From contig CAJUSR010000055.1 in NCBI GenBank assembly GCA_910588855.1, forward strand, positions 1 to 6,244: DNA of 6,244 nucleotides, given 5' to 3'. Positions 1 through 5,555 of this stretch are shown here, piece by piece. Below the pieces are notes generated by a model. That model saw nothing but the letters and a program-made list of their open reading frames with translations. It made no database searches and had not been told where the DNA came from. Every line of letters starts with the position of its first letter. Position 1 is the stretch's first letter. The position numbers and the translations under genes are program-made. Source of the stretch: an uncultured Kineothrix sp. GTDB lineage: Bacteria > Bacillota > Clostridia > Lachnospirales > Lachnospiraceae.

Positions 1-10
1 TTCCCTTATC

Positions 11-24
11 AGGCCGCCCGGCCT
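11..24. other. Short GC-rich hairpin at left edge
   Basis: AGGCC at 11-15 and GGCCT at 20-24 form a perfect 5-bp stem with a 4-base loop. It lies 17 bases beyond the larger terminator stem. It may be a second stem of the same termination region or part of a gene that lies off the window. No function can be assigned. Confidence 0.3.
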
Positions 25-40
25 GCCTGCGGAAAAGGCA

Positions 41-81
41 GACCGCCGCATATGGCGGATGATGGCCATCGTGCGGCGGTC
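41..81 (-). terminator. Rho-independent terminator after the cupin gene
   Basis: GACCGCCGCA at 41-50 and TGCGGCGGTC at 72-81 are perfect reverse complements. Inside them ATGGC/GCCAT extends the hairpin. Read leftward the stem is followed by TGCCTTTTCC, and read rightward by TTGCTTATT, so it could act in both directions. It begins 26 bases beyond the stop codon of the leftward cupin gene and is the first strong terminator after the three leftward genes, which supports their co-transcription. Confidence 0.85.
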
Positions 82-106
82 TTGCTTATTATCCTTATTA
101 TTCAGT

Positions 107-490
107 TCAACATAATGCAGGCATAAATTTGGCAAACAGATATAACCCCTCTGAACCTGCAGTGACTTCATGCGGTACGCCTGTCTGCATGATGGATATC
201 GTACCGGCCTCATACGGAATAGTGCTGCCTGCATTCACACATCTCCCGCTCCCCTTTATCACCTCATGCGTTTCCAACTGGGTTTCATGGGTATGGTTCC
301 CAATACTGCAACCGGGAGCAATCCGCACTAAATGGTAACTGAACTTCCCGTCTGTGTCCTTTGCCGTAATGATGTGTTTCAGTTCGACACCCTTAAAAGT
401 CGGATGCTTTGACCATTCAGTCCCTGCAAAGCCAGTCTCTTTTTCCGGCAAAACTAGTTTTCCATTGTTAAACAATTCAAATGTATCCAT
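107..490 (-). CDS. Small single-domain cupin protein
   Basis: This encodes a 127-residue cytosolic protein that is a single cupin beta-barrel. Cupin motif 1 is visible as H66-x-H68-x4-E73-x6-G80, and motif 2 ends at P106-H107. H66, H68, E73 and H107 are the expected metal ligands. The ATG at 488-490 was chosen because GGAGGT lies five bases before it; an in-frame ATG at 532 would add 14 residues but lacks a comparable site. It is the last gene of a leftward run behind an AraC-type regulator and a flavoprotein, followed directly by a terminator. Stand-alone cupins of this size may be small-molecule binding proteins, isomerases or dioxygenases. The substrate cannot be read from the sequence. 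The cupin call is firm and the reaction is unknown. Confidence 0.85.
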   Translation of the reverse strand: MDTFELFNNGKLVLPEKETGFAGTEWSKHPTFKGVELKHIITAKDTDGKFSYHLVRIAPGCSIGNHTHETQLETHEVIKGSGRCVNAGSTIPYEAGTISIMQTGVPHEVTAGSEGLYLFAKFMPALC

Positions 491-573
491 TCTGCACCTC
501 CGATAAAATATGTTATCTGTCTTACGTTTCAATCATATTCCCCGGAAACAATCATGTCTTGTAAAAAATTGCC

Positions 574-1320
574 CTATGTACTCTGCCTTATCAGTTTTTT
601 AGAATGGATATATTCTGATGGGGATATCCCAACGATCCTCTGGAACGCCTTGTCAAAATGGCTCTGATCATAAAATCCCATTTCCGCAGCAATCCTGCTG
701 ACTGTCTTTTCCTCATCCAGCAGCCCTTGTGATTTTCGTATTCGGTTCTGGATACAGAACTGATGCGGTGTCATCCCGATACTGCTTTTAAATTTCCTTA
801 TGAGATAATATTTGCTGACAAAAATATCCGCCGCCAATGTTTCTATAAGCAGCTCCTGTTCCGGGTGGCTGGTGATTTTATCAGTCAGAATTTTTATGTC
901 AGCATCCATGTCTTTTGATCCGTTATCCCGAAGACGGTAAACTTCCTTCACAGAAATCAGAAATTTCTCCCCCTGCTCTTTTCCAAAAATTCCCTGCCCC
1001 ATTGCCTCCATTAACAACTCCTGCACAATACCCTCTGCTGTTTCTGAATCTGTCTCCTCAATAAAAGCAGTTCCTACACACATAGACAGCAGACACGCAT
1101 CCCTCCCCTGACGCACGGAATGTACAGCATAAGGCAGAATGGTAAACACATCGCCTCTGCGGTACTCCACTTCTCCGTTTTCCAAGCAAACTGTCACCGT
1201 TCCCTGCGTGACCACTGATATGACATAATGCCCTACATGGTTATGGAGATCAAAATACTTATCAATATTCTCTGACACCACAAATTCGATTGGATACTTA
1301 TCGCATTGATAATAGCGCAT
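574..1320 (-). CDS. AraC-family transcriptional regulator
   Basis: The product has 248 residues and the usual two-part layout of AraC/XylS regulators. Residues about 22-70 form a cupin-like ligand-sensing domain (HNHVGHY followed by RRGDVFTILPYAVHSV). Residues about 150-245 form the paired helix-turn-helix DNA-binding domain. The first HTH is around LAADIFVSKYYLIRKF (162-177) and the second around RIAAEMGFYDQSHFDKAFQR (209-228), including the conserved GF-x-DQSHF-x-x-x-F signature of the family. The ATG at 1318-1320 has an AGGAG ten bases upstream. It lies 64 bases after the flavoprotein gene and 83 bases before the cupin gene, all leftward, so it is the likely local regulator of that run. 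The inducer is not identifiable. Length and domain order are normal for the family. Confidence 0.93.
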   Translation of the reverse strand: MRYYQCDKYPIEFVVSENIDKYFDLHNHVGHYVISVVTQGTVTVCLENGEVEYRRGDVFTILPYAVHSVRQGRDACLLSMCVGTAFIEETDSETAEGIVQELLMEAMGQGIFGKEQGEKFLISVKEVYRLRDNGSKDMDADIKILTDKITSHPEQELLIETLAADIFVSKYYLIRKFKSSIGMTPHQFCIQNRIRKSQGLLDEEKTVSRIAAEMGFYDQSHFDKAFQRIVGISPSEYIHSKKLIRQST

Positions 1321-1384
1321 ACTTCTTATACTCCTGCCGGTTCTTATTGTTCTTTAACAAATCTTTGAGTTATTCCAAATCTCA

Positions 1385-1924
1385 TCATTTAATCGACAAA
1401 CCCAAATCGTATGCTTCCTTCAGTGCCGCATTTCCTTTGATATCCCCTTTATCCTTAACTCCCCTCACAAGCACCATACCCGCATCTTCCAAATGGAAGA
1501 AATTAAGCACAAGCTGATATTGCAATTTTATTGCATCAAACAATTCTGGCAGTTCTGCCGCCCCAACCAGAAGTAAAGCAAGTTTTTTGATTGAAAACTC
1601 ATTTCTCATAGGCGTATGCAGTCTGTCAATTACCGCTTTTAGTTCTGCACTAATGCCATAAAAATATACCGGCGATGCCACCACCACCATATCAGCCACT
1701 TTCAACTTTTCATATATCCCATCCATGTCATCATTTTGAAAGCACTTATTCCCCTCCCTCATAAAACATGAATTACAGCCAATACATGGATTGACCTTGT
1801 AATCGACAACAGATACAATATCCACAGAATTATTTTCACGGGCTCCTTCTGCAAATGCCTGCGCAAGCAAGTCTGTATTGCCGCCTTTTCTCATGCTCCC
1901 AACCAAAATAACAATATTGCTCAT
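1385..1924 (-). CDS. Flavodoxin-fold NAD(P)H-dependent FMN reductase / Fe-S flavoprotein-like
   Basis: This 179-residue cytosolic protein has the FMN reductase fold. The N-terminal strand runs into a phosphate-binding loop GSMRKGGNT (9-17) for FMN, and SPVYFYG (84-90) is the usual second flavin-contacting segment, followed by the helix AELKAVIDRL. Four cysteines, C47-x2-C50-x2-C53-x7-C61, match the compact cluster of iron-sulfur flavoproteins, so a 4Fe-4S cluster is possible besides FMN. The expected role is electron transfer from NAD(P)H or ferredoxin to a quinone, nitro compound or other small acceptor. The ATG is preceded by GGAGG eleven bases upstream. No terminator follows before the AraC gene, and a good promoter lies 100-130 bases upstream, so it is probably the first gene of the run. 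The family call is firm and the substrate is unknown. Confidence 0.9.
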   Translation of the reverse strand: MSNIVILVGSMRKGGNTDLLAQAFAEGARENNSVDIVSVVDYKVNPCIGCNSCFMREGNKCFQNDDMDGIYEKLKVADMVVVASPVYFYGISAELKAVIDRLHTPMRNEFSIKKLALLLVGAAELPELFDAIKLQYQLVLNFFHLEDAGMVLVRGVKDKGDIKGNAALKEAYDLGLSIK

Positions 1925-2020
1925 TGACTATCCAGCCTCCATATCCTTCTATTTGATTCTTGTGTTCTTTCTATTACTTCGGCAGAAAACCGTTTCCGCT
2001 AAAGCAAAAACATCCTCAGA

Positions 2021-2050
2021 ATTATACCATAAAAATTTTCTATTTTTCAC
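2021..2050 (-). promoter_or_regulatory. Putative leftward promoter of the flavoprotein-araC-cupin run
   Basis: On the minus strand a perfect TATAAT lies at 2021-2026, with GTGAAA (four of six matches to TTGACA) 18 bases upstream at 2045-2050. The predicted leader before the flavoprotein start is about 90 bases. The perfect -10 box is the main support and the -35 box is weak, as expected for a promoter that needs an activator such as the AraC protein encoded in the same run. No palindromic operator was identified nearby. Confidence 0.45.
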
Positions 2051-2150
2051 CCGATGGCACGAAATGACTATTTTTCGGGAGTGGAAAGCAAAAAAGAGCC
2101 GTCATCCAGCCCTTTTTACTATTTCATTCAATTTTTGCCGCTTTGCCCAT

Positions 2151-2371
2151 ATACAAACACGGAAACTCTGCATACTATCACGGAAACCCTTATATTATCA
2201 CAAAAACTCCCAACCTGTTTCCGTGATCGTACAGACAGTTTCCGTGTTTGTATATAGGTTTTGCCTGCGAGTATCGACTTTTGCCTGATAGTATCGAGTT
2301 TTGCCTGCGAGTATCCGAGTTTCCGTGATAATAACCGACTTTTGCCTACGAGTATACACTATCAGGCAAAA
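2151..2371. repeat. Iteron-like array: 11 copies of a 16-bp motif, cluster 1
   Basis: The unit is N-TTT-(GCC or CCG)-TG-NNN-GTAT. Leftward copies lie at 2151-2166, 2172-2187 and 2192-2207 (the last degenerate). Rightward copies start at 2217, 2238, 2259, 2279, 2299, 2319 and 2340. One further leftward copy lies at 2356-2371. Start-to-start distances of the seven rightward copies are 21, 21, 20, 20, 20 and 21 bases, so all would face the same side of the helix. The three leftward copies keep the same spacing. This geometry is that of iterons in iteron-controlled replicons, or of a partition centromere. No Rep or Par gene is present in the window, so the partner protein is unknown. The spacing and shared core are seen directly; the function is inference. 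Confidence 0.85.
2340..2371. repeat. Abutting inverted pair of 16-bp repeats (32-bp palindrome)
   Basis: The last rightward copy (TTTTGCCTACGAGTAT) abuts a leftward copy with no spacer, so the GTAT ends meet at 2355/2356. The outer eight bases TTTTGCCT/AGGCAAAA pair perfectly and AGT/ACT pair inside. It closes the right side of cluster 1 and could be a dimer-binding site or a hairpin. Confidence 0.7.
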
Positions 2372-2588
2372 GAACCTCAGAACAAAGGTTCGCACCCTCG
2401 CAAATGTAAAAATGCCCCTAAAAGCACACGGAAATAATGCAATTTTGAAACCTATGTAGTACCGAAAGTGCCGTGTTTACGGGCTTTATCGGCTTTCCGT
2501 GTCTGTATCTGCCGGGGAAGGAGACACCTCTGGGTGCCAAAGTTATCGCCCCTAATTTTTGACTTTTACCAAATTGCTTTAATAATTT
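2372..2588. other. Non-coding stretch with scattered repeat copies
   Basis: No gene is supported here. One clear extra copy of the repeat, CTTTCCGTGTCTGTAT, lies rightward at 2493-2508. A bare TTTCCGTG core lies leftward at 2427-2434, and a distant variant lies near 2468-2482. The short leftward reading frames are low complexity and lack ribosome binding sites. It sits downstream of the small membrane protein gene, and no convincing terminator was seen for that gene. Confidence 0.5.
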
Positions 2589-2882
2589 CTATCGATCTTT
2601 TTCATTTTTTAAGTCTTCTATCCGCTTAATAACATCCATAGCTTTATCAGCAGATAATCCCGATATTTCAATACCATCATATTTAATTGTACATGTTTTA
2701 GATTCTATAAGCTTTATAGCTATTGGCGCCAATGTAGCGACCAAGGTTGTTAATGGAATTATCACTTGTATGATATCATTTCCTGATAACGAGTTTACGT
2801 CAATTAATAAAGCATCCTCATATTCATTATTTAATTCAAGAGCACACTGCCTTTTTTCTTTTGAAAACTCAAAAACTACCAT
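2589..2882 (-). CDS. Small single-pass membrane protein of unknown function
   Basis: The 97-residue product is not a family I recognise with certainty. Residues 1-36 are polar and beta-rich. A hydrophobic segment at about 37-59 (core IIPLTTLVATLAPIAIKLI) is a likely single membrane span. A charged cytosolic tail of about 38 residues follows, patterned as two short strands and a helix (CTIKYDGIEISG, then SADKAMDVIKRIEDLK). That tail pattern resembles small effector-associated membrane components of bacterial conflict systems, but this is a resemblance only. The ATG at 2880-2882 has AAGGAGA ten bases upstream. It begins 22 bases after the stop of the metallopeptidase gene and is surely co-transcribed with it, so the two probably act together, with this protein as membrane anchor, target or effector. 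The gene is markedly AT-rich, like its partner. Confidence 0.75.
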   Translation of the reverse strand: MVVFEFSKEKRQCALELNNEYEDALLIDVNSLSGNDIIQVIIPLTTLVATLAPIAIKLIESKTCTIKYDGIEISGLSADKAMDVIKRIEDLKNEKDR

Positions 2883-2904
2883 TTTATTAATCTCTCCTTA
2901 TTAT

Positions 2905-4119
2905 TTATTCATATGGATTTCCTAATATCAAGTTGATAGATTCCCTAAAAAATTTAGGAGAACTTTTTTTAGTTTTTAAATTTTGAGCTTCATGGTGAAT
3001 TACTGCTACATATTTACTATCCAAAAAGTCTTTTGCAAATACAGAAATAAATCGTGATATCTTATCACCTTTTCTAAATAAATTTTTTGAAACCTCAACA
3101 CCTGTGTGAAATAAATCTGCATAAATTGCAAATGACAGAAATGTTAATCTATTCTGAGCATTCGCTTCATAAGTTTCTATTTTTTTAATAACATCATCCA
3201 GAATCAAACCACCTTCTTGATAGTATTCTTTGAATTTGCTTACCATCTCACTCCAAAAGAATGTTACAAAGTTGAATGTTTCCACCGTATAAATACATGT
3301 CGCAAATGCATTATAGAGCCATTCTAAAATAACTTCGGGAGATAAATCGCTATTAACCATTAATAAAAACTTATATACTAATTTAAAAGCGCCCAAATCG
3401 CATGCACTTTCTTCAAGAGTTTCCTGATTCTCATATGCTCTCATATTTAAAGATTTTATGGTTCGATTGTTAACAGTTGTTTCTCTAAAATCTACATTAT
3501 CCATAAATACTTCTGCAACCGTTTGTTGAAATAGTATGGCATCTGAATGATACTTTTTATCCTTTTTGAAGTAATCATGATGTATTTCATGCATTAAAAC
3601 AAATAGTTTTGAGTAAAATATTGTTTGTGATATTTCAATGCTCTTTTTTTCATCAAAAGAATACTCAAAATTATACCCTTTCTCCCTCTTTAACAATTCT
3701 CGGTAATAATATTGTTCCTGGGCAAGCCTATAAGCCACTTGGGGATGCTTATCAAGCTTACTTGTTAACACATCTAAAAGCATAAGTCTATGCCTATTTG
3801 TAATACAATTTATCATATTAGAGGAAAATTTATGAGGTTTTTCTAACAATTCTTCATTCTCGTAAAGAAAAAAGCCATTGATAAGTATTGTTTTATATAT
3901 CTCCCAAAAATGCAAATCCCATAATAAATAAGCAACTCCATTAAGGTAAACCATTTCCGGGAAAATACTTGTACTAAAAATAGGCTTTACAATTATCGAA
4001 GCATCTACACTTGAGGCCAATGCAGATAAACATTCTAAAGTATAGCCATCTTCTAAACATTCCGGTTTTAAAGCATAAATATTTCGTTTAGTTGCTCTAA
4101 TATAATCATTTATATTCAC
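2905..4119 (-). CDS. Predicted zinc metallopeptidase (HExxH), accessory
   Basis: The 404-residue product contains H177-E178-I-H-H181, a HExxH zinc site within a hydrophobic helix (KLFVLMHEIHH). About 56 residues later E237-SAC-D241 in LEESACDLGA has the ExxxD form that supplies the third ligand in gluzincin-type peptidases. These residues make a zinc-dependent peptidase likely. The rest (1-160 and 250-404) is helix-rich and matches nothing I recognise. There is no signal peptide, and no long membrane span was seen, so it is probably cytosolic. The start is GTG at 4117-4119, six bases after AAGGAG. It is the first gene of a leftward pair with the small membrane protein, in a very AT-rich block between two repeat clusters, which suggests horizontal transfer. 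A role in phage defence or another conflict system is a guess from context; the substrate is unknown. Confidence 0.8.
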   Translation of the reverse strand: MNINDYIRATKRNIYALKPECLEDGYTLECLSALASSVDASIIVKPIFSTSIFPEMVYLNGVAYLLWDLHFWEIYKTILINGFFLYENEELLEKPHKFSSNMINCITNRHRLMLLDVLTSKLDKHPQVAYRLAQEQYYYRELLKREKGYNFEYSFDEKKSIEISQTIFYSKLFVLMHEIHHDYFKKDKKYHSDAILFQQTVAEVFMDNVDFRETTVNNRTIKSLNMRAYENQETLEESACDLGAFKLVYKFLLMVNSDLSPEVILEWLYNAFATCIYTVETFNFVTFFWSEMVSKFKEYYQEGGLILDDVIKKIETYEANAQNRLTFLSFAIYADLFHTGVEVSKNLFRKGDKISRFISVFAKDFLDSKYVAVIHHEAQNLKTKKSSPKFFRESINLILGNPYE

Positions 4120-4145
4120 TAAAATCTCCTTCTGAATTTACCTTA

Positions 4146-4246
4146 CTATCTGTCAGCCTTTACATAATAGGTGCTTCTGCCACTCTCATACCGAATAATA
4201 CAACTGCTTCATCCGGGTACTTGTCGTAACAATCCCTTATATTCAT
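4146..4246 (-). pseudogene. Fragment of a second decayed gene, frameshifted
   Basis: Leftward from 4246 the frame reads MNIRDCYDKYPDEAVVLFG and then MRVAE. The pattern then breaks, and the neighbouring frame continues STYYVKADR followed by tandem stops at 4146-4148 and 4143-4145. One lost base near 4177 would explain the switch. The sequence looks like the C-terminal end of a small protein rather than a complete gene, since no ribosome binding site precedes the ATG. It joins directly to the Fic-like fragment on its right, which marks a recombination junction. The original family is not identified. Confidence 0.4.
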
Positions 4247-4322
4247 GTATCTTTGCGACAAGATTAAGGATATCCATATCCCATGTTTGGTCTACAAGGC
4301 GAACATAATCAAACGTTCTCAT
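4209..4322 (-). pseudogene. N-terminal remnant of a Fic-family protein
   Basis: Leftward from the ATG at 4320-4322 the frame gives 37 codons beginning MRTFDYVRLVDQTW and continuing to LNLVAKIHEYKG. It then runs into unrelated sequence and a TGA. The MRTFDY start and the (V/A)xIHEYKG segment are typical of the N-terminal domain of Fic-family adenylyltransferase-like proteins, in which a helical Fic domain with an HPFxxGNGR motif follows. That domain is absent here. Only about a tenth of the usual length remains, so the gene is dead. It shows that an older gene was cut by the event that placed the metallopeptidase module beside it. The assignment rests on recalled family sequence and is moderately sure. 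Confidence 0.5.
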
Positions 4323-4329
4323 GTTATCT

Positions 4330-4405
4330 CTTTCCGTCCAGCGCCCTTCTTTTTCATCTAATTATAAATCTTTTTGGACGAAAATTCAATTTATTGGACG
4401 GAAAA
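4330..4405. repeat. Diverged copies with a TTT(C/T)CGTCCA core
   Basis: A rightward CTTTCCGTCCA starts at 4330. Leftward copies, seen on the plus strand as TTGGACG, lie at 4374-4380 and 4394-4400, exactly 20 bases apart. The TTTCCGT half matches the 16-bp repeat of the neighbouring clusters, but the TG step is replaced by CCA. They may be a related binding-site subtype or decayed copies of the main repeat. The 20-bp phase favours a shared origin. Confidence 0.5.
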
Positions 4406-4418
4406 ATTACATTTTTTT

Positions 4419-4629
4419 AAGCAAACAGGCAAAACTCCTAACTATCACGAAAACTCCATGCAGTTTCCGTGCTTGTATCATATCCCCTATATTTCAACAG
4501 CATTTTCCGTCAAGCTAATACGCCTTTCATCCAAAACCGACAATACCCTACACCCTTTTACCTTTCCGTTTTATACTATCACGGAAACCCCTGACTTTTG
4601 CGTGAAAGTATACTTTTGCCTGATAGTAC
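4419..4629. repeat. Iteron-like repeats, cluster 2
   Basis: Copies of the same 16-bp motif as cluster 1 lie leftward at 4419-4434, 4439-4454 and 4573-4588, and rightward at 4463-4478, 4596-4611 and 4614-4629. The copy at 4573-4588 (GTTTCCGTGATAGTAT read leftward) is identical to the cluster 1 copy at 2172-2187. The first two are 20 bases apart, as in cluster 1, but the others are irregular. Weaker cores lie at 4503 and 4562. This cluster is looser and more diverged than cluster 1 and may be an older copy of the same kind of site. Confidence 0.75.
4572..4612. repeat. Divergent repeat pair forming a hairpin
   Basis: TATACTATCACG at 4572-4583 and CGTGAAAGTATA at 4601-4612 are inverted with one mismatch in twelve, enclosing a 17-base loop. 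The arms are the TG-NNN-GTAT halves of two divergent 16-bp repeats. Just inside and to the right, AAAGTATACTTT at 4605-4616 is a perfect 12-bp palindrome joining two successive repeats. Both may be protein-binding sites; the hairpin could also form in RNA. Confidence 0.55.
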
Positions 4630-4752
4630 GATTTTTTCCCCTATCGCCATCCTATCAGCGGCATCCAAAAACAAAAAAACTGGGGCCCACCACCCACCGT
4701 GATGAACCCCACCAAGCCTAAAAAACCTTGATTTTAAGCCATTCTTCAATAC

Positions 4753-4768
4753 TTTTGCCTGCGAGTAC
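4753..4768 (+). repeat. Isolated 16-bp repeat copy
   Basis: TTTTGCCTGCGAGTAC differs by one base from the cluster 1 units at 2259 and 2299. It lies 124 bases beyond the last copy of cluster 2 and is the rightmost member found. None was seen beyond 4768. Confidence 0.7.
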
Positions 4769-4829
4769 CCAAATTCCTATGGCATCATTTGGAAATAGCC
4801 GCCTGTGCCGCTGTTATACTTTGATGACT

Positions 4830-4860
4830 TTTACCCCTCTTTACCCCATTTACCCCACCC
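4830..4860 (-). other. Potential G-quadruplex / TTTACCCC triple repeat
   Basis: TTTACCCC occurs at 4830-4837, 4840-4847 and 4849-4856, followed by ACCC. On the minus strand this gives GGG, GGGG, GGGG and GGGG separated by 1, 5 and 6 bases, which fits the usual quadruplex rule of four G-runs with loops of up to seven. It lies about 35-65 bases downstream of the stop of the leftward unknown gene, so it would fall in that mRNA's 3' untranslated part as well as in DNA. Whether it folds is not known. Confidence 0.5.
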
Positions 4861-4861
4861 A

Positions 4862-4890
4862 ATTCGACATTCGACAAACGGGATTCGACA
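4862..4890. repeat. Three ATTCGACA repeats in 7-bp phase
   Basis: ATTCGACA starts at 4862, 4869 and 4883, so the copies sit at multiples of seven bases. On the minus strand they follow directly after the stop codon of the unknown gene as TGTCGAAT units. They do not form a hairpin with each other. They may be a small protein-binding site or a slippage product; no function is assigned. Confidence 0.4.
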
Positions 4891-4895
4891 AAACA

Positions 4896-5501
4896 TCAAG
4901 CCTTACTCCACAAATCAGCCGCTTTTTTTCTCCCTAATGCAGCCTCTTCTCTATTCATCTTTTCCAAGACTTCTACATATATTTTACAGGCATCAAGCCA
5001 TTTTCTCTGTGCTTCTAACAAATCCTCATTCTTTGGTTCTGGCTCCGTAACTGTAGTGCCATGTTGTGTATAAACAAAAGCCGAATGCCCTTTCGAACTT
5101 TCGCCAGACACATCTTTGTAACCATATTCTCTAAATATTTTTCCAGCCTCACCTATAATGCTTTTATACAACGTGAAAAGTTTTTCTTTTAATTCATACT
5201 CACGAATTTCTTTGAACCAATTTATGTTTTCTTTCTTATTGATAGAAAATTTCTCAAATTTCTGTTCTATTATTTTTGGCACCGAATCATGTAATTCATT
5301 CAAACGAACTTTTAATTCTGAAAGACTACCAGAAATACTCAACTCTTCTGTTTTCCCATAATTATATTTCACAGTATTTTCTATAACTTTATCTATCTGT
5401 TCAGTTATTTCTTTAGCCGCATAGTCCATAACTTCCTTTAATGTAACCGTTACATCTTCCATACACTGCTCAATGCTCTTTCCTTCTGCTATTTGGTTCA
5501 T
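4896..5501 (-). CDS. Helix-rich protein of unknown function
   Basis: I do not recognise this 201-residue protein. Residues 1-48 and 58-130 are charged and rich in E and K with heptad-like hydrophobic spacing, suggesting long helices or coiled coils. Residues about 131-158 form a flexible, polar linker (GESSKGHSAFVYTQHGTT, then EPEPKN). Residues 159-201 form a final amphipathic helix region ending KKAADLWSKA. There is no signal peptide, membrane span or obvious catalytic motif. The ATG at 5499-5501 is well placed, with GGGAGG five bases upstream. A perfect TTGACA promoter precedes it, so it is transcribed alone, divergently from the antitoxin RNA of the next locus. A structural or regulatory role in the mobile element is possible, but nothing in the sequence proves it. 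Confidence 0.75.
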   Translation of the reverse strand: MNQIAEGKSIEQCMEDVTVTLKEVMDYAAKEITEQIDKVIENTVKYNYGKTEELSISGSLSELKVRLNELHDSVPKIIEQKFEKFSINKKENINWFKEIREYELKEKLFTLYKSIIGEAGKIFREYGYKDVSGESSKGHSAFVYTQHGTTVTEPEPKNEDLLEAQRKWLDACKIYVEVLEKMNREEAALGRKKAADLWSKA

Positions 5502-5555
5502 CCTAACCTCCCAAAATATTCATCAAACTAACCATAACGCCTTCCAACAATTTCA

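Noticed and set aside
1..126. Rightward open frame from the left edge to a TAA at 124-126
   Set aside because: It reads through the terminator hairpin and its translation has no recognisable protein features.
491..532. Longer cupin start at 532 and a TTGAAA-16-TATTTT promoter at 505-532
   Set aside because: The ATG at 490 has an ideal ribosome binding site. The proposed promoter would start transcription inside that site, leaving no usable leader.
1878..2288. Rightward open frame of 136 codons
   Set aside because: It overlaps the opposite-strand flavoprotein start and then reads through the repeat array; it has no ribosome binding site and low-complexity translation.
2151..2371. CRISPR array
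   Set aside because: Units are 16 bp, degenerate and in both orientations with 4-5 bp gaps; there are no unique spacers of 25-40 bp and no cas gene.
4374..4721. Rightward open frame of 115 codons
   Set aside because: It runs through repeat cluster 2, has no ribosome binding site and does not look like a protein.
1925..4895. Chromosomal-type origin with DnaA boxes
   Set aside because: No TTATNCACA boxes were found near the repeats; only the iteron-like spacing suggests an origin.
5158..5361. Rightward 67-codon frame inside the helix-rich gene
   Set aside because: It is a shadow of the leftward gene, which has a promoter and a ribosome binding site.
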